DNA of 64,000 nucleotides from Colias croceus (lineage: Eukaryota; Arthropoda; Insecta; Lepidoptera; Pieridae). Shown here one piece after another: positions 11,487 through 22,882 of the stretch. The notes under the pieces were generated by a model. It was given only the letters and a program-made list of their open reading frames with translations. It had not been told where the DNA came from and searched no databases. The stretch lies in contig NC_059553.1 in NCBI RefSeq assembly GCF_905220415.1, forward strand, positions 9,510,501 through 9,574,500, given 5' to 3'. The position numbers were made by a program, and so were the translations under genes. Each line of letters begins with the position of its first letter. The first letter of the stretch is position 1.

Positions 11487-12290
11487 TATATTTTAAAAAA
11501 GATTTAGAGAGAATTTTAATGTAAATATTACTTTAATTTCATTTATTCATATGGAACTAACAGATTTACAAGTACATTATCCGTACATAACTTTAAAACA
11601 TTTGTGGTTAAAGTTGGTTGAAACCAGAAGACTTCGAGATGACTTGCTGAAGACGCTAGACAATGGAACAGCTACGTGAATAGAGCTTCCTGTACTTTAT
11701 TACAAATAACTTTACAATGATATAAATCCATAGATGCGCCTTGAAATTAATTTTGTAAATAGTCATGATGATGTGCGTATTACTTCGCTAAAACTTACCG
11801 TGTAAAGTTATGATTTTGCGTAATATATATAATTATATGTACGTATGTTTATCTATTTTAGCTTACCTCCTAAAATATTGTTAATTATTAATATTAAAGT
11901 CTCACTTGTTCAAGCAATCCACAACATAGAATTTTGTACCTTGGTCGATAAATCATTATTATTTATTTATTTTTACTAACTAATTAATGTTCTAATAAAA
12001 ATCAACTTCTCATCAAACAAACGTACCTCATACTTTTTGGTCCATCCTTTTCTACCACATTGAAATTTATATTTTCATCTCCACAAGATATTTCGCTCCA
12101 GTATATACTTCGACACCAGGCCTACACCCGCATCACGCTGTCCTAACTTCTCTGATTTATTGTGGAACTAAACTATTAAAGCTCTTGTTATCTCTTGGAG
12201 ATGACATAACAACCTTGAGATTGTTTTAAAAGTCTGGTATTTGAAGATTTTAACAATTTTATGATACAAACTTTATGTTTATATTGGCGA
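11487..12290. other. Unassigned interval
   Basis: No gene or repeat boundary recognised. Confidence 0.35.
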
Positions 12291-12463
12291 CTAGCTGTGC
12301 CCCGCAGTTTTAACCGCATTGCTCCTATTGGCGTGATGATATTATATAGCCTTCCTCGATAAATGTACTGAAATAAAAAGTGAAGTTTTCAAATAGGACC
12401 CGTGGTTCCCGAGATTAGAGCGTTCAAACAAACAAACACTAAAACTTTATAATATTAGTATAC
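12291..12463 (-). mobile_element. Non-autonomous Helitron, Hel-A, degraded
   Basis: Left end CTAGCTGTGCCCCGCAGTTT is the complement of the Hel-A 3' end. The body has 'AGCCTTCCTCGATAAATG' and CAAACAAACA. The TC start is mutated. Confidence 0.7.
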
Positions 12464-13119
12464 ATTTTAAATGCATGTAAAAGGACGCTACAAGAAAAGC
12501 ACAAAGTATTTTCTTCAATCTCTTGACTGGAACTTTTGTTGAAATATTGATAAAGACTATTGATATTAAACAAAGACGAATAAACATTTCAAATAAATAC
12601 ATCACAGAAACTATTTCATTCTAGTTAAACAATATCTTACTGACAAAAACAGAACACAAACCCAACGAAACCATTGCCAAAAGAAAATACCAATCAATCG
12701 TAACGCTTTAAATTCTACTCCAATATGAATGACAAAGACATCATTTGCTTTGCGAATATTCAAGATTCTGTTAACGGGCCTGAATCTTGTTCTATACTGT
12801 TTCAATTCCACTCCAAAACAAACAGAAACTTAACCCGTTGGGTTGATGGATAACATTTTAATTTCGGTTATCGAGTGCCACACTTGAACTATGTAAAATT
12901 CTACCTATTTCTAGCCATCAAAATTCGCGAAAATTTCAACCTATTTTTCCCTTTACATCAGGTTGTATAAAATCGCTTTCAATGTTTACATTTCTTGAAA
13001 GAAAAACACGATTTATTTATTTTTATTGAAAGCAATGTTCCGAGTATTGTCGCGCGTGAAAATTGCCGCGACAGGAATGTACGATATTTATTTATAGATG
13101 AAAAATATCGTTACAAATA
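12464..13119. other. Unassigned interval
   Basis: No gene recognised; the 66-codon minus frame at 12611-12811 carries no motif. Confidence 0.35.
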
Positions 13120-13290
13120 GTGGTGGCTCAGTAGAGATCCTCTAACTTGAAAGAGACAAGTCGTGGGTTCGAGAGTAGGCGACCACGAAGGAAATAAATT
13201 TATTTTTCAATTTATCTACGTATGTTAATAACATCACCACTGCTCCAATGGTGAAGGAAAATATCGTGAGGAAAACAAACATATTGAAGA
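13120..13290 (+). mobile_element. tRNA-derived SINE
   Basis: Pol III A box TGGCTCAGTAG (13124-13134) and B box-like GGTTCGAGAGT (13166-13176) lie about 30 bp apart, followed by the body ACATCACCACTGCTC and GGTGAAGGAAAATATCGTGA known from lepidopteran SINEs. The tail is AT-rich. Confidence 0.8.
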
Positions 13291-13425
13291 ATAAATAAGT
13301 CCGATAACATAATATTATATTATTATATCCTCATCATCTCTCAATACTTAAAATGGCAAGTAAAGTTTAAAATATTTTTAATGTAATACGATGAAAGATA
13401 TTGAGCCTCACAACACAGAGGAATA

Positions 13426-13607
13426 TCTTCTTAATATATATAAATCTCGTGTCACAATGTTTGTCTTCAATGGACTCCTAAACCACATAACCGATTAAAT
13501 AATGAAATTCGCACACTATGTGCAGTTCGATCCAACTTGAGAGATAGGATAGTTTAAATTTCAAATCGTTTGAGAGAAAGCGGGCGAAGCCGCGGGCGGT
13601 AAGCTAG
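13426..13607 (+). mobile_element. Non-autonomous Helitron, Hel-C-type 3' end
   Basis: Begins TCTTCTTAATATATATAAAT after A; body has CTCGTGTCACAATGTTTGTC; ends in GCGGGCGAAGCCGCGGGCGG and AAGCTAG before T. The 5' module differs from the main Hel-C copies. Confidence 0.7.
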
Positions 13608-13639
13608 TTATTATGTAAAAATTTTTGAAACCTACCCGT

Positions 13640-13725
13640 ACTTTGCTACCGTGTTGGATTATGACCTGTACTCATAGGAGGCCCGTTTCCCAGCAGTAGA
13701 ATATATGAACTGATAATGATGATAA
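13640..13725 (+). repeat. LINE 3'-end fragment
   Basis: Contains ACTCATAGGAGGCCCGTTTC, CCAGCAGTAGAATAT and an ATAATGATGATAA tail, the pattern of a common lepidopteran LINE terminus with ATGATG repeats. Confidence 0.5.
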
Positions 13726-14064
13726 ATATACATTAGATATATCTTTAGAACATAGGTTGTTTTACATTTTGTTCTGTTGAAACTTTGTTCAATACATTAG
13801 CGTCTGAAACACACGGATTGAATTACTTACCATATTTTCCAGGCGTATCCGTTTATATAGCTGAGCAAAGTTCGTACGGTTTTAGTGTTTCAAGGCTGTA
13901 ACGAGTGAAGCGGCAGCGGGATGTATTTGCATGTAAATGATCATAGGACGACAAAAAGTGATAAAATTGTAATAACTGAATATTTTTTTTATGTTTAATT
14001 TTAATGTATTTTCCTACAGTACACTAAATGTTTATCCATTACAAATTATATTATTAGTGTTCTA

Positions 14065-14215
14065 GTTTATTTATTTTATTTATTTATAAGCTTTATTGCA
14101 CACAGACAGAAAATACAAATTTTACGTCTTAATAGGACATAATTAGTCAAAAGGCGGCTTTATTGCTACAAGCAATTTCTTCCAAGCAACCCATTCGATC
14201 AGTGACATAGTTAAA
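14065..14215 (-). repeat. LINE 3'-end fragment, minus strand
   Basis: TTTATTTATAAGCTTTATTG followed by CACACAGACA and 'GGCGGCTTTATTGCTACAAG', a pattern I recall from lepidopteran LINE 3' UTRs in antisense orientation. Confidence 0.5.
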
Positions 14216-14736
14216 AGTACTAGGGATGATTATGTACACAATAAAATAAAAAGATAGCTAAAAAAAACTTTTGAGTTTAGTTCCGTACACATAATATTTT
14301 ACACGGCATTTTTTCTCTACAATAATGTGCTGCTCAAATCAACGGTAAAACCTATTTTACAGCTTTAATTTATAGTATAGTTTTCGACGAAACACATTTT
14401 TTATACATTATGATTAAAACAAGCAATCATACATTTACTTTATTGCTCGCTCCCGTCTTCGCTCGCTCCCATAACCTCTTACCTCAAAACAGCGAAACTC
14501 TAAAGTGAATCGCATATTCTTAACGGCCATGTAAATTGCAAGAGGACAGCCCTGGCGGGCAGCCAGGCAACAAATCGGTTCAGACAAAAGTTATTTGTTC
14601 TCTAAGTAATACTGGTTATATGTCAAACTGGTAAGCGTGCGGTATCGGAAGTTTTAGGGATGAACTATACCGGTATTTGTGTTAAACTATCGGTGTATGA
14701 ATTGTGTGTGAAAAAAATTGATACTTTGTAATGAAA
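14216..14736. other. Unassigned interval
   Basis: Contains a small GC-richer patch (GAGGACAGCCCTGGCGGGC near 14541). No gene recognised. Confidence 0.35.
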
Positions 14737-14933
14737 CTAGCTGTGCTCCGCGGTTTTACACGCAGTGCTCCGCTCCTGTTAATCTTAGCGAGATGATATT
14801 ATATTATAGCCTATAGCCTACCTCGGTAGATGGGCTATCTAACACCGAAAAAATTTTTCAAATCGGACTAGTAGTTCCCGAGATTAGCGCTTTCAAACAA
14901 ACAAACTCTTTAGCTGTATAATATAAGAATAGA
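14737..14933 (-). mobile_element. Non-autonomous Helitron, Hel-A
   Basis: Left CTAGCTGTGCTCCGCGGTTT; body GCTCCGCTCCTGTTAATCTT; right CAAACAAACAAACTCTTTAG to AGA, the complement of a TCT start. Confidence 0.75.
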
Positions 14934-15469
14934 TTAAACATTGCATAACATTGATTATGGTGTACTGACGATTTCCCATAGCTACGTTCGCGTGGTCATG
15001 GGAAATTCCTATGGGAGATTTCACACCATAGTATCCATCTAGTAGCATATATTTCTACCTAGCCTCCTATAATTGCAACATGAGAAAAAGACAAACAAAC
15101 AGGATTCCGAATTTATAATATTATGAATTAAATATGATAGGACTGTTAGGATATTAGCAGCAGTAAGGATTACTTATTTACAGAATATTAAAAGAGGTAA
15201 GGCTATTATAGACGAGGTACTTTACCCCTGGACGAAGTCGCGGGCAGCTGCTCGTTCAATTTAAAAGTTATTTTAATACATTATAATATTAGCACATGTC
15301 GTAGCGATGCGACTTTATATTTTCTAAATATTTCGTTAAAAACACTTGATGCACCGAGACCTCCAGCTGGATGGCAAACAAAATATAGCCGGCGCGCTAC
15401 GTTTGAAGACAGTGCAGATACTCTATCGCTATCTCAATCTGGCTTATGCTGTTATTGACTAAGAGTAAG

Positions 15470-15810
15470 TAGATTAGAAAATATGTATTTTGTTCTGTCT
15501 CAATATAAGAACTCTATAGGTTTATTGCTCTGAGGTTCCCGTATTGTTTCCATTTTTTGTGAGCCTTTAATTTATCCCGCACAACATGAATAAGTGGCTT
15601 ACTGTACCAGTTAGGGAATTTAAGTGCTGTTTTTCCCTTGGTCTTAGGTGTAAAAAGGGTGATTTGAGCATAAAGTCTCTGATAAAATACATCTACTATT
15701 TCGCTTATATTATTACCAACCAAAATTTTAGACCAGTCAGTTTTAGACAAATTATCGTTTATCACAGTAAAATTAGACCGATGGAAGTTGTACCGCGGCT
15801 TGTATATTAT
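15470..15810 (-). pseudogene. Fragment of a LINE polyprotein, linker between endonuclease and RT
   Basis: Minus-strand frame, best open over 15514-15765 and extending in frame upstream to about 15800. It encodes a segment with 'FPNWYSKPLIHVVRDKLKAH', the hydrophobic-tryptophan/basic motif that precedes the reverse transcriptase in jockey/CR1-like non-LTR elements. After 'YGNL' the frame meets a stop and seems to continue in another frame. No endonuclease or RT catalytic motifs are retained. It is unrelated in sequence to the nearly complete LINE at 38.8-42.4 kb. Confidence 0.65.
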
Positions 15811-16204
15811 TATCCAGATTCGATTGAAGGCACTTGGATAAGATTTCTTAAGTAAAACATATATTTAAGTCATCAACTTGAGTGTACTTAGAATATATTG
15901 ACGTCTTTGTTTTATAGAAAATTATGTAGAAAAATAACTTGGAACACATTATTTTATGGACATCATTAACATTAACATAATTATTACATTAAAATAATTA
16001 TTATGTTTGTTATATGTAGTAATTATTGCGTTTAGTTTCAAATTAAAAGGGATACTTTTAAATATTTTTGTAACATATCAATTATAATAAAAAATAATAT
16101 TGCCAAAAAATGTTTTTTTCGTCACTGAACCGAAACTAAATAGCTTTAATCGACTTTTATAAAAATTTTCGTACGGATGAATCATGAGTTACTCAATCAT
16201 TCAT
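15811..16204. other. Unassigned interval
   Basis: AT-rich, nothing recognised. Confidence 0.35.
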
Positions 16205-16423
16205 AAAAAAAATTGGTTGTCTGTAAAGTCGGTTTACTGACGATAGTTGAACGTGACAACGTCCGATTGTGCTTCTTTGTCGCTCGTTTCGCGCTCTCGC
16301 TCGCACTTCAAGCCTTACATGGAACGCCTCAGATGAGTCAGAGCGAGGTAACGCCGCATGAGTCATGTTTTTTCGTGCGTGCAGCCGGCTTTATCAAATT
16401 ATAAGACGTTGTCACGTCAAAAA
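16205..16423 (-). mobile_element. MITE-like element, family E
   Basis: Reverse complement of the 5184 and 31113 copies: AAAAAATTGGTTGTCTGTAA at left, AAGACGTTGTCACGTCAAAA at right, same GC-rich core. Reading frames inside are not genes. Confidence 0.65.
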
Positions 16424-16450
16424 CAGACAAGCTTTCGCATTTGTATCACA

Positions 16451-16632
16451 CTAGCTTTCTGCCCGCGGGTTCACCTGCGTATTCTTAAACTTCACCTTAT
16501 ACTTCCAACAAAAAAACACGCTATTCATTGTTAAAACAGAATGAAAATCGGCGCAATAGTTTTTGAGTTTTTCACGAACAGACAGACTGAGAGACGCGGC
16601 GGAGGATGTTTTAGTATATTATTTTGTAGAGA
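16451..16632 (-). mobile_element. Helitron-like element, divergent
   Basis: Left CTAGCTTTCTGCCCGCGGGT is the complement of a Helitron 3' end. The body (AAAATCGGCGCAATAGTTTT, CAGACAGACTGAG) follows the usual layout. Right end GTAGAGA is compatible with a TCTCTAC start. Confidence 0.55.
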
Positions 16633-16805
16633 TAAGTCATAATAATAGATAATAAGGGATTAATTCTATTTTCGTGTAGAAAATGTCATAAACTTCAGTT
16701 TCTTTGAGTTAAATATTTCCTAAAAATACCGGAAGTAACCTAAGTTTATGAAATTTTCTACCAAACCAGTAATATTCAAGTTTTACAAAAGAAATCAAAC
16801 CAGGT

Positions 16806-17050
16806 TCGTATTATGCCGGCACTTCACATAGGCCAACGCGTTCGCAAGCGCGTTGGCACATGCACTTGTCCAATGTGTAGAACGGGCGTTCGCGCGCTCG
16901 TGGTAGGTATTTGAACGTTGGCCAGCGCGCTCGCGAGCTTGCCGCGCGGTGTCGGAAACATCAAAGGACACTTGTCGCAAGCTTGGCGCACCATCCACAC
17001 ATTGGCCGCGCGATCAGTTTGACTGTAGCAGCTATCAGGAGTGCACGTTT
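16806..17050. mobile_element. MITE-like element, family N, CpG-rich
   Basis: Begins near CACATAGGCCAACGCG with an immediate hairpin (GCCAACGCG .. CGCGTTGGC). Contains further GCGCGCTCGCGAGC blocks and a CACACATTGGCCGCGCG segment. Frames through it are low-complexity Arg/Ala and not genes. Confidence 0.5.
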
Positions 17051-17516
17051 TTTTCTTGCGGCGAATTAACACCTAACTTGACAAAATGGCGAACAATATG
17101 AGTAACGAGGAAACATTTAAATTTATTGAGCTCTATCAGAGTGAAAACTGCCTGTAGAACCCAAAAAATAAGTACCATAAAAATAAAAATGTTGTACCTA
17201 TGTATTAAAAGTGCAAAATAAATAAGGTTCTTGGACATGCCGTTTTTCTCACAATGTTTTACTTCACAAAGAGCATCCTACTTTAATATTATTTATTTAT
17301 TCAATTTATTTCAGATAATTGCAATATCCATATAATTGTTAGTATCTTGGTACCTTAAAAACTACGTTAGTATTAAAATTACACAATTAATTATTAACAA
17401 TACTATTTTAAATCAAAATGTGCTTGAGACATGGATTTTAATCCAATGTCTCAAGACATTGCATTATAAATGTGAAAGTGTGTTTATTTCTTTGTTTGTT
17501 ACATCCATTTTGAATA
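17051..17516. other. Unassigned interval with one hairpin
   Basis: 17423-17455 folds as CTTGAGACAT..ATGTCTCAAG with a single-base bulge. Nothing else recognised. Confidence 0.4.
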
Positions 17517-17640
17517 CGTCCGCACATTGGCTCGAACCAAACCATACTGAACGACTTTCCAATGTGTGGATTACTCACAAGCGCGTTTGCAAGCGCACCG
17601 CCAGCGCGCTGGCGAATGCGCTGGCCTATGTGTAGAGGCG
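17517..17640. mobile_element. MITE-like element, family N, opposite orientation
   Basis: Right part GCGCTGGCCTATGTGTAGAG is the complement of the start of the 16806 element. It also has CCGCACATTGGCT at left and the same nested GCCAGCGCGCTGGC palindrome. Confidence 0.5.
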
Positions 17641-18483
17641 ACATTACACGGTCGCGGAAGAATTCCAACCAATACCCGCGGCCCCATCATTAAAGCGGCT
17701 CGACGGAACACAGTGGGGTTAATCGTCTCAAACTTTTTGGTCTGTGTAGCGCATGTCGCGTGACGCACGATACGTACGATAATTATCGTACAAATACGAT
17801 AATTTTTAGTTAAATGTCCATAGTGTGAAAAAAAGTTTCACTTTTACCGTGGTTTCATAAAACCACACAACATTTTTTTTTCGTAAAGTATGCAGATTAA
17901 TTTGTAAGGTATCTTATGTCATTTGGTGTTTTGAAATCAATAAATTGTGTAATCCTTAATATTATTTTGTTTAAATTTCTTCCCTTAAATGGTTAAAAAA
18001 ATTGTGTAGGTAAAAAAAATATTGATTTTTATTTTGATATCAAATTAAGTTTGGTAACTACCTAACTAAAATCACAGAATACATAATAGTAGCTAAACGC
18101 TACAGAACGGACACTCTCTGCCTCCCGCCAAAATTAAACACTTACCTCACCCCGCACGATCAGACATAAAATGGTCCATATTTTTCTACAGGGACGATAC
18201 GCAACGAAGATTGACAACATTAATCAAATTGACTTAAAGTAATTTTATTATTTTGGATTTGTGATTATCGTTTTTCGTAGAAAATGGTTAGATATTGTGC
18301 CCTCTTACGGATGTATATCATCAGAAAAACGCGAATTTTTTTTTACGCTAGTCAAAAATGTGCCAACCATAAAGCGTTAACACACACATTTGCAGTCTCT
18401 ACAGTGTGACTGTCAAAACGATAATTTTGTATGGAGTATCCGGGGTGTGCTAAAATTCAACTTAAAAACAAAAATACTATTAC
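17641..18483. other. Unassigned interval with an 18-bp palindrome
   Basis: 17774-17791 (GTACGATAATTATCGTAC) is a perfect palindrome. No gene recognised. Confidence 0.4.
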
Positions 18484-18579
18484 TAGCCTTAAATTCAATT
18501 CCATTCTCCCTAGCGGCATTTAAATTTTAAATAGGTCAAATTCTACAGATGTTGCTGACGAAGCCGGTCAGTAAGCTAG
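18484..18579 (+). repeat. Possible Helitron 3' fragment
   Basis: Ends GACGAAGCCGGTCAGTAAG followed by CTAG and T, resembling a mutated Helitron terminus. No clear 5' end. Confidence 0.35.
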
Positions 18580-18742
18580 TTTTGCATACTACAATGATAT
18601 ATTAATTTAATATGAAATTAAACAAAATTAACAATAATAAAACTGTTTTTGTCTATTTAATTAGCATTATACCACATATCATATTATACGCGAAATTAAA
18701 ATACTTATAAATCAGATGGGTCCTTCACATAATATATAATTT

Positions 18743-18967
18743 AGTAGCTTTACGCCCGCGGCTTCGTCCGCGTTTTAGAAAAAATCCCGCATAGTTCCCG
18801 TTTCAGTGGGATTTCCGGGATAAAACCTATCCTATGTGTTAATCCAAGTTACTCTCTATACGTGTGTTAAATTTCATTGTAATCGGTTCAGTAGTATTTG
18901 CGTGAAAGAGTAACAAACACACACATAGACATCCTCACGAACTTTCGCATTTATAATATTAGTAGGA
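18743..18967 (-). mobile_element. Non-autonomous Helitron, Hel-C
   Basis: Left TAGCTTTACGCCCGCGGCTT; body CCCGTTTCAGTGGGATTTCC, ATGTGTTAATCCAAGTTACT; right GCATTTATAATATTAGTAGGA, the complement of a TCC start. Confidence 0.75.
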
Positions 18968-19265
18968 AGTGGGATAGGATTAGTAGGATCATTGCGATAA
19001 AACACATATATAAATACTGAATCCAGACCTATTTTATATCTAGCCTATTCATTAAAAACCATATAGACAGCTCTGCCCCATTTGATACAATCAGATAAAA
19101 GATTTTGGATGGTCGCCATATGCGCTGAATATATGAATATATTCATAGATTTCCAATTGTGAAAGAGGACAATGGAATCTACATATCGTATAAAATTTAA
19201 TGCCTTATGGTGGCCTTGGCTCGAAACTGTTTGTTATGCAGATATTAGTTTGTCTGATTTTCATT

Positions 19266-19768
19266 AGGCGGGTTCACACAGAGCGAGCAGCCTCGCGAAA
19301 CAATCGAAGCATTAAGTGAACCAGTCGTTTGTGCACTATCTTAGTGACGAACCCCACAGTTCGGTCAATGTTCACATTGCTACGTATATCGGTCTTGAAA
19401 AGTTTTAGAAAAGTACATGCGCTGTCCTCAATCAATCTACTATTTCTATAGGTCGTGTGTTACTCTGATATGTACAGTGTAGCCTGTATACCTGTAAAGT
19501 TTCAACCAGATCTTGTCGTTTTTACGTGAAATATTAACAAACATCGATACATCCATCCTTCCATACGAACAAGCTTTCGCATTTATTATTATAAGCATAC
19601 AAAGGGACATAGGGACAGAGAAAGTGACTTTGTTTTATACTATGTATGTTTCTTTCTTTCTTTCTTTCTTTCTTTTCTTTTCTGTAACATCATTTCCTTC
19701 GGCCTGGCCGTCCACGTTGACCGAGCTTCGCGCTATTGCTTCGCGAGGCGCTCTGTGTGGAGCCGCCT
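19266..19768. mobile_element. MITE, family R, carrying other repeats inside
   Basis: Ends AGGCGGGTTCACACAGAGCG and CGCTCTGTGTGGAGCCGCCT are inverted and match the 1426 element. Longer than that copy because it contains Helitron fragments and a microsatellite. Confidence 0.6.
19500..19684 (-). repeat. Helitron 5' fragments plus (TTTC)n microsatellite
   Basis: 19520-19590 resembles the antisense 5' part of a Hel-C copy. 19592-19647 is the antisense 5' part of a Hel-D copy (ACAAAGGGACATAGGGACAG, TTTATACTATGTA). A (TTTC)n run follows at about 19648-19682. Lies inside the family R MITE. Confidence 0.6.
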
Positions 19769-20151
19769 TTATTTGTGTCAAATTGTATGTATTTGGGTAA
19801 TCGAAAATATATTTGTATGGGTTATCACTCTTGTGATGAAAATGCAAAACTGATAAATTCTGTATGTTAGTTTTTCACGCTAGAATGGCTAAATAGATTT
19901 GAATGAATTATGAGTATGATAATGATATTATTAAAAGGAAAAGCTTTGCTAGCTTTCCTTAAAATCACATTGCAAAGTAATAAAAAATACCAAATAGAAG
20001 CTTAAAAATATTTACGTCAGATTTATCTCCATTTGCATTAGGATAAAATTTGAAAACTGCAAAAAAGGACGTTGTTCCAACTTTCATATGAATAAAAAAT
20101 CATATCCATAAGAACTACCTAGCTAATAAAATACTTGATAATTATTTACGA
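19769..20151. other. Unassigned interval
   Basis: Nothing recognised. Confidence 0.35.
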
Positions 20152-20341
20152 CTAGCTTACTGTCCGCGGCTTCGCCCGCTTTGTCTAAAACCTAATAAGT
20201 TATATACTAAAACGTTCCTCTTGAATCACTCTATCTATTAAAAAAAAACCACATCAAAATCCGTTGCGTAGTTTTAAAGATTTAAGCATACAAAGGGACA
20301 TAGGGACAGAGAAAGCGACTTTGTTTAATACTATGTAGTGA
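20152..20341 (-). mobile_element. Non-autonomous Helitron, Hel-D
   Basis: Left CTAGCTTACTGTCCGCGGCT; right ACTTTGTTTAATACTATGTAGTGA, the complement of the TCACTACATAG start; T follows. Confidence 0.8.
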
Positions 20342-21175
20342 TACATTAAACCAAATAGCAAGTGCAACCGAAATACTACAAACAGTACTAAATTTCGTTG
20401 GATTGTACAAATTCATACTGTATTCAAAAGCTAGCATCTTCCTACATTCGATTTTACCTCCCGGCTGTAGTTATAAATGCACCGAATATTATGTATCTAT
20501 TGCACAAAATGGTCGAATTCACAACACGAACCAGACTTCGTAAAATAAATAAATATTTATGAATTTAGTACCTAGGTATGGCAGATTTTATTAATTTTCT
20601 ACAAATAGTTTCGCCTATTTTTGCATTAAAAACAAATTTTACATTTAAAACATTGTGTATCTTTATGGAAATAACATTTAACAGGAAATTCACATGATGT
20701 TATAATTGCAAAAAATTAAATGCTAAGAGAAAACTTATCACACTTTATACAAAATCAGGTGTAATTATATAGTATATCGTATTAATACATTATTCTCGGT
20801 CATTGATTCGATCTAAATATCATGTGGTTGATTTGGCGATGATTAAATAATTTGATTAATTTAATCAAAATCTGTTATAGTTCAACATAGCAAATCACAC
20901 GTTCTATTAAAAATTATATTTGTCTGTATAAGTAAATGTTATTTGTATAATTACTGTGAATTACTAACGCCACTATGTAAAATTATTTTTATAGAGCATT
21001 CTTGATTCTTAAGTTGTTCTTAGTGTGTTTAAAAAGATTCTGTTCAATGTTCTTATACTGCACATACTGCACTAACAACACCAAATACAAATTTTCGTTT
21101 ACACTAAAAGATCACACAAAAATAAATGCCTGAAACACAACTATATTCATTATTTAGTATTTTTCAAAAAGTGAC
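20342..21175. other. Unassigned AT-rich interval
   Basis: Nothing recognised. Confidence 0.35.
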
Positions 21176-21259
21176 AATTAATCAAGTGACCCTAATAATC
21201 AATATAATAATATATAATATTTCCTTATTATATTGATTATTAGGGTCACTTGATTAATT
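21176..21259. repeat. Perfect 35-bp-arm hairpin
   Basis: Arms 21176-21210 and 21225-21259 are exact reverse complements (outer AATTAATCAAGTGACCCTAA); the spacer is 14 nt. It ends 3 bp before a Hel-D copy. Confidence 0.95.
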
Positions 21260-21262
21260 TAA

Positions 21263-21449
21263 TCACTACATAGTATAAAACAAAGTCGCTTTCTCTGCCC
21301 TATGTCCCTTTGTATGCTTAAATCTTTAAAACTACGCAACGGATTTTCATGCGGTTTTCTTAATAGATAGAGTGATTTCAGAGGAAGGTTTTAGTATTTA
21401 ATTTATTAGGTTTTAGATATAGCGGGCGAAGCCGCGGGCGGAAAGCTAG
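21263..21449 (+). mobile_element. Non-autonomous Helitron, Hel-D
   Basis: Begins TCACTACATAGTATAAAAC after A; ends GCGGGCGGAAAGCTAG before T. Confidence 0.85.
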
Positions 21450-21541
21450 TAGTGAAAATTTAAATCCAAAAGGGACTTCAAACAGCTCTGATCTAATTCC
21501 GATAGTTTACCAGAACTATAACTTAGAGCAATGTTCTAATG

Positions 21542-21872
21542 CAGCCTTTCCCAACCTTTTCCAAAAGCGGACCCCTAGCGCCACATTACCTTGATCCGCG
21601 GACCCCTAGCGCCACTTTATCATAATCCGCGGACTCACAAAAAAACTTATTATAAGTCAATCTATCTGTATTATTTAAAAATTTATTGATTTCTTGCAGT
21701 GTTTTTGTATGAAATAGCTTAGCCACCCACATCACAGATTATTCCATCTTAAAACTGATAAATACAAAGTCCGGCCGTCAGAATAGTCTGGTCACTATAA
21801 CTTTCGTAATTTTTTTGCTTTGTCTGCGGACGCTCTGGGATATGCTCGTGGACCTCAGGTTGGGAAAGGCTG
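21542..21872. mobile_element. hAT-type MITE with perfect 8-bp target duplication
   Basis: Terminal inverted repeats CAGCCTTTCCCAACCT / AGGTTGGGAAAGGCTG are exact over 16 bp. Both sides are flanked by TTCTAATG (21534-21541 and 21873-21880), the 8-bp duplication typical of hAT transposases. 331 bp, non-coding, with repeated GCGGACCCCTAGCGCCAC blocks near the left end. Confidence 0.92.
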
Positions 21873-22180
21873 TTCTAATGAATGAGCTACGTTCGAAGAC
21901 ATGAATATACATCTGTCTTTATTTATCTGTGGGTACAATTTGTATTAATCTACTAGAATTGGTTAATACGGGCTGGTGAATTAATTGCGTTGTGGAATTC
22001 GTGTATTGGATACGATTTCGTGCATTGGGTACATAAACATAAAGGAAGGTGTTCATAGTTTTAATGTTATGTTTCTGTTTATGTTTGTAGTGTAGTAGTT
22101 TTTGTGAAGTAACGTAGTTCTAAACTTTAGGTTTAAAAAAGCTATATATAAGATATTGTTTGAGTAAAAATATAAGCAAA

Positions 22181-22363
22181 TCTATACTAATATTATAAAG
22201 CTGAAGAGTTTGTTTGTTTGAACACGCTAATCTCGGGAACTACTGGTCCGATTTGAAAAATTATTTCGGTGTTAGATAGCCCATTTATCAAGGAAGGCTA
22301 TAGGCTTTATATCATCACGCTAAGACCTACAGAATCGGAGCAATGTGGGTGAAACCGCGGACT
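22181..22363 (+). mobile_element. Non-autonomous Helitron, Hel-A, 3' end damaged
   Basis: Begins TCTATACTAATATTATAAAG after A. The end reads AAACCGCGGACTAAT, so the GGGCACAGCTAG terminus is lost. Confidence 0.7.
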
Positions 22364-22608
22364 AATGCTTTATAAATTGTCTTTATATTGTAACTAACAC
22401 TGTAACCTACCTATGAGTTTTATGTGTGGTTGCAACTGTTTTTTTTTTTGCTTTTAAATTAATATTGTTTGAGAAAATACTATTACCATCAATTCATAGG
22501 AGTTAACTTTGTTTTGGATTATAAATAACATGTATCTATATTCGCTACAGATAAATAGTTGAGTTTTACTATCTTAGTACATAGCATTATAAGTACTAGG
22601 TATCATCA

Positions 22609-22795
22609 TCACAACATAGTATAAAACAAAGTCGCTTTCTCTGTCCCTATGTCCCTTTGTATGCTTAAATCTTTAAAACTGCAACGGATTTTGATGCGGC
22701 GTTTTCTAATAGATAGAGTGATTCAAGAGGAAGGTTTTAATATATAATTTATTAGGTTTTAGACAAAGCGGGCGAAGCCGCGGGCGGTAAACTAG
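22609..22795 (+). mobile_element. Non-autonomous Helitron, Hel-D
   Basis: Begins TCACAACATAGTATAAAAC; ends GGGCGGTAAACTAG before T. Confidence 0.8.
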
Positions 22796-22882
22796 TAGTA
22801 GTATATAGCACAATATTATAGGAATTACTTCTTACATGTATTTTAATGTTAACTCTATATACCAGTACGTAAAAGACTTTAA

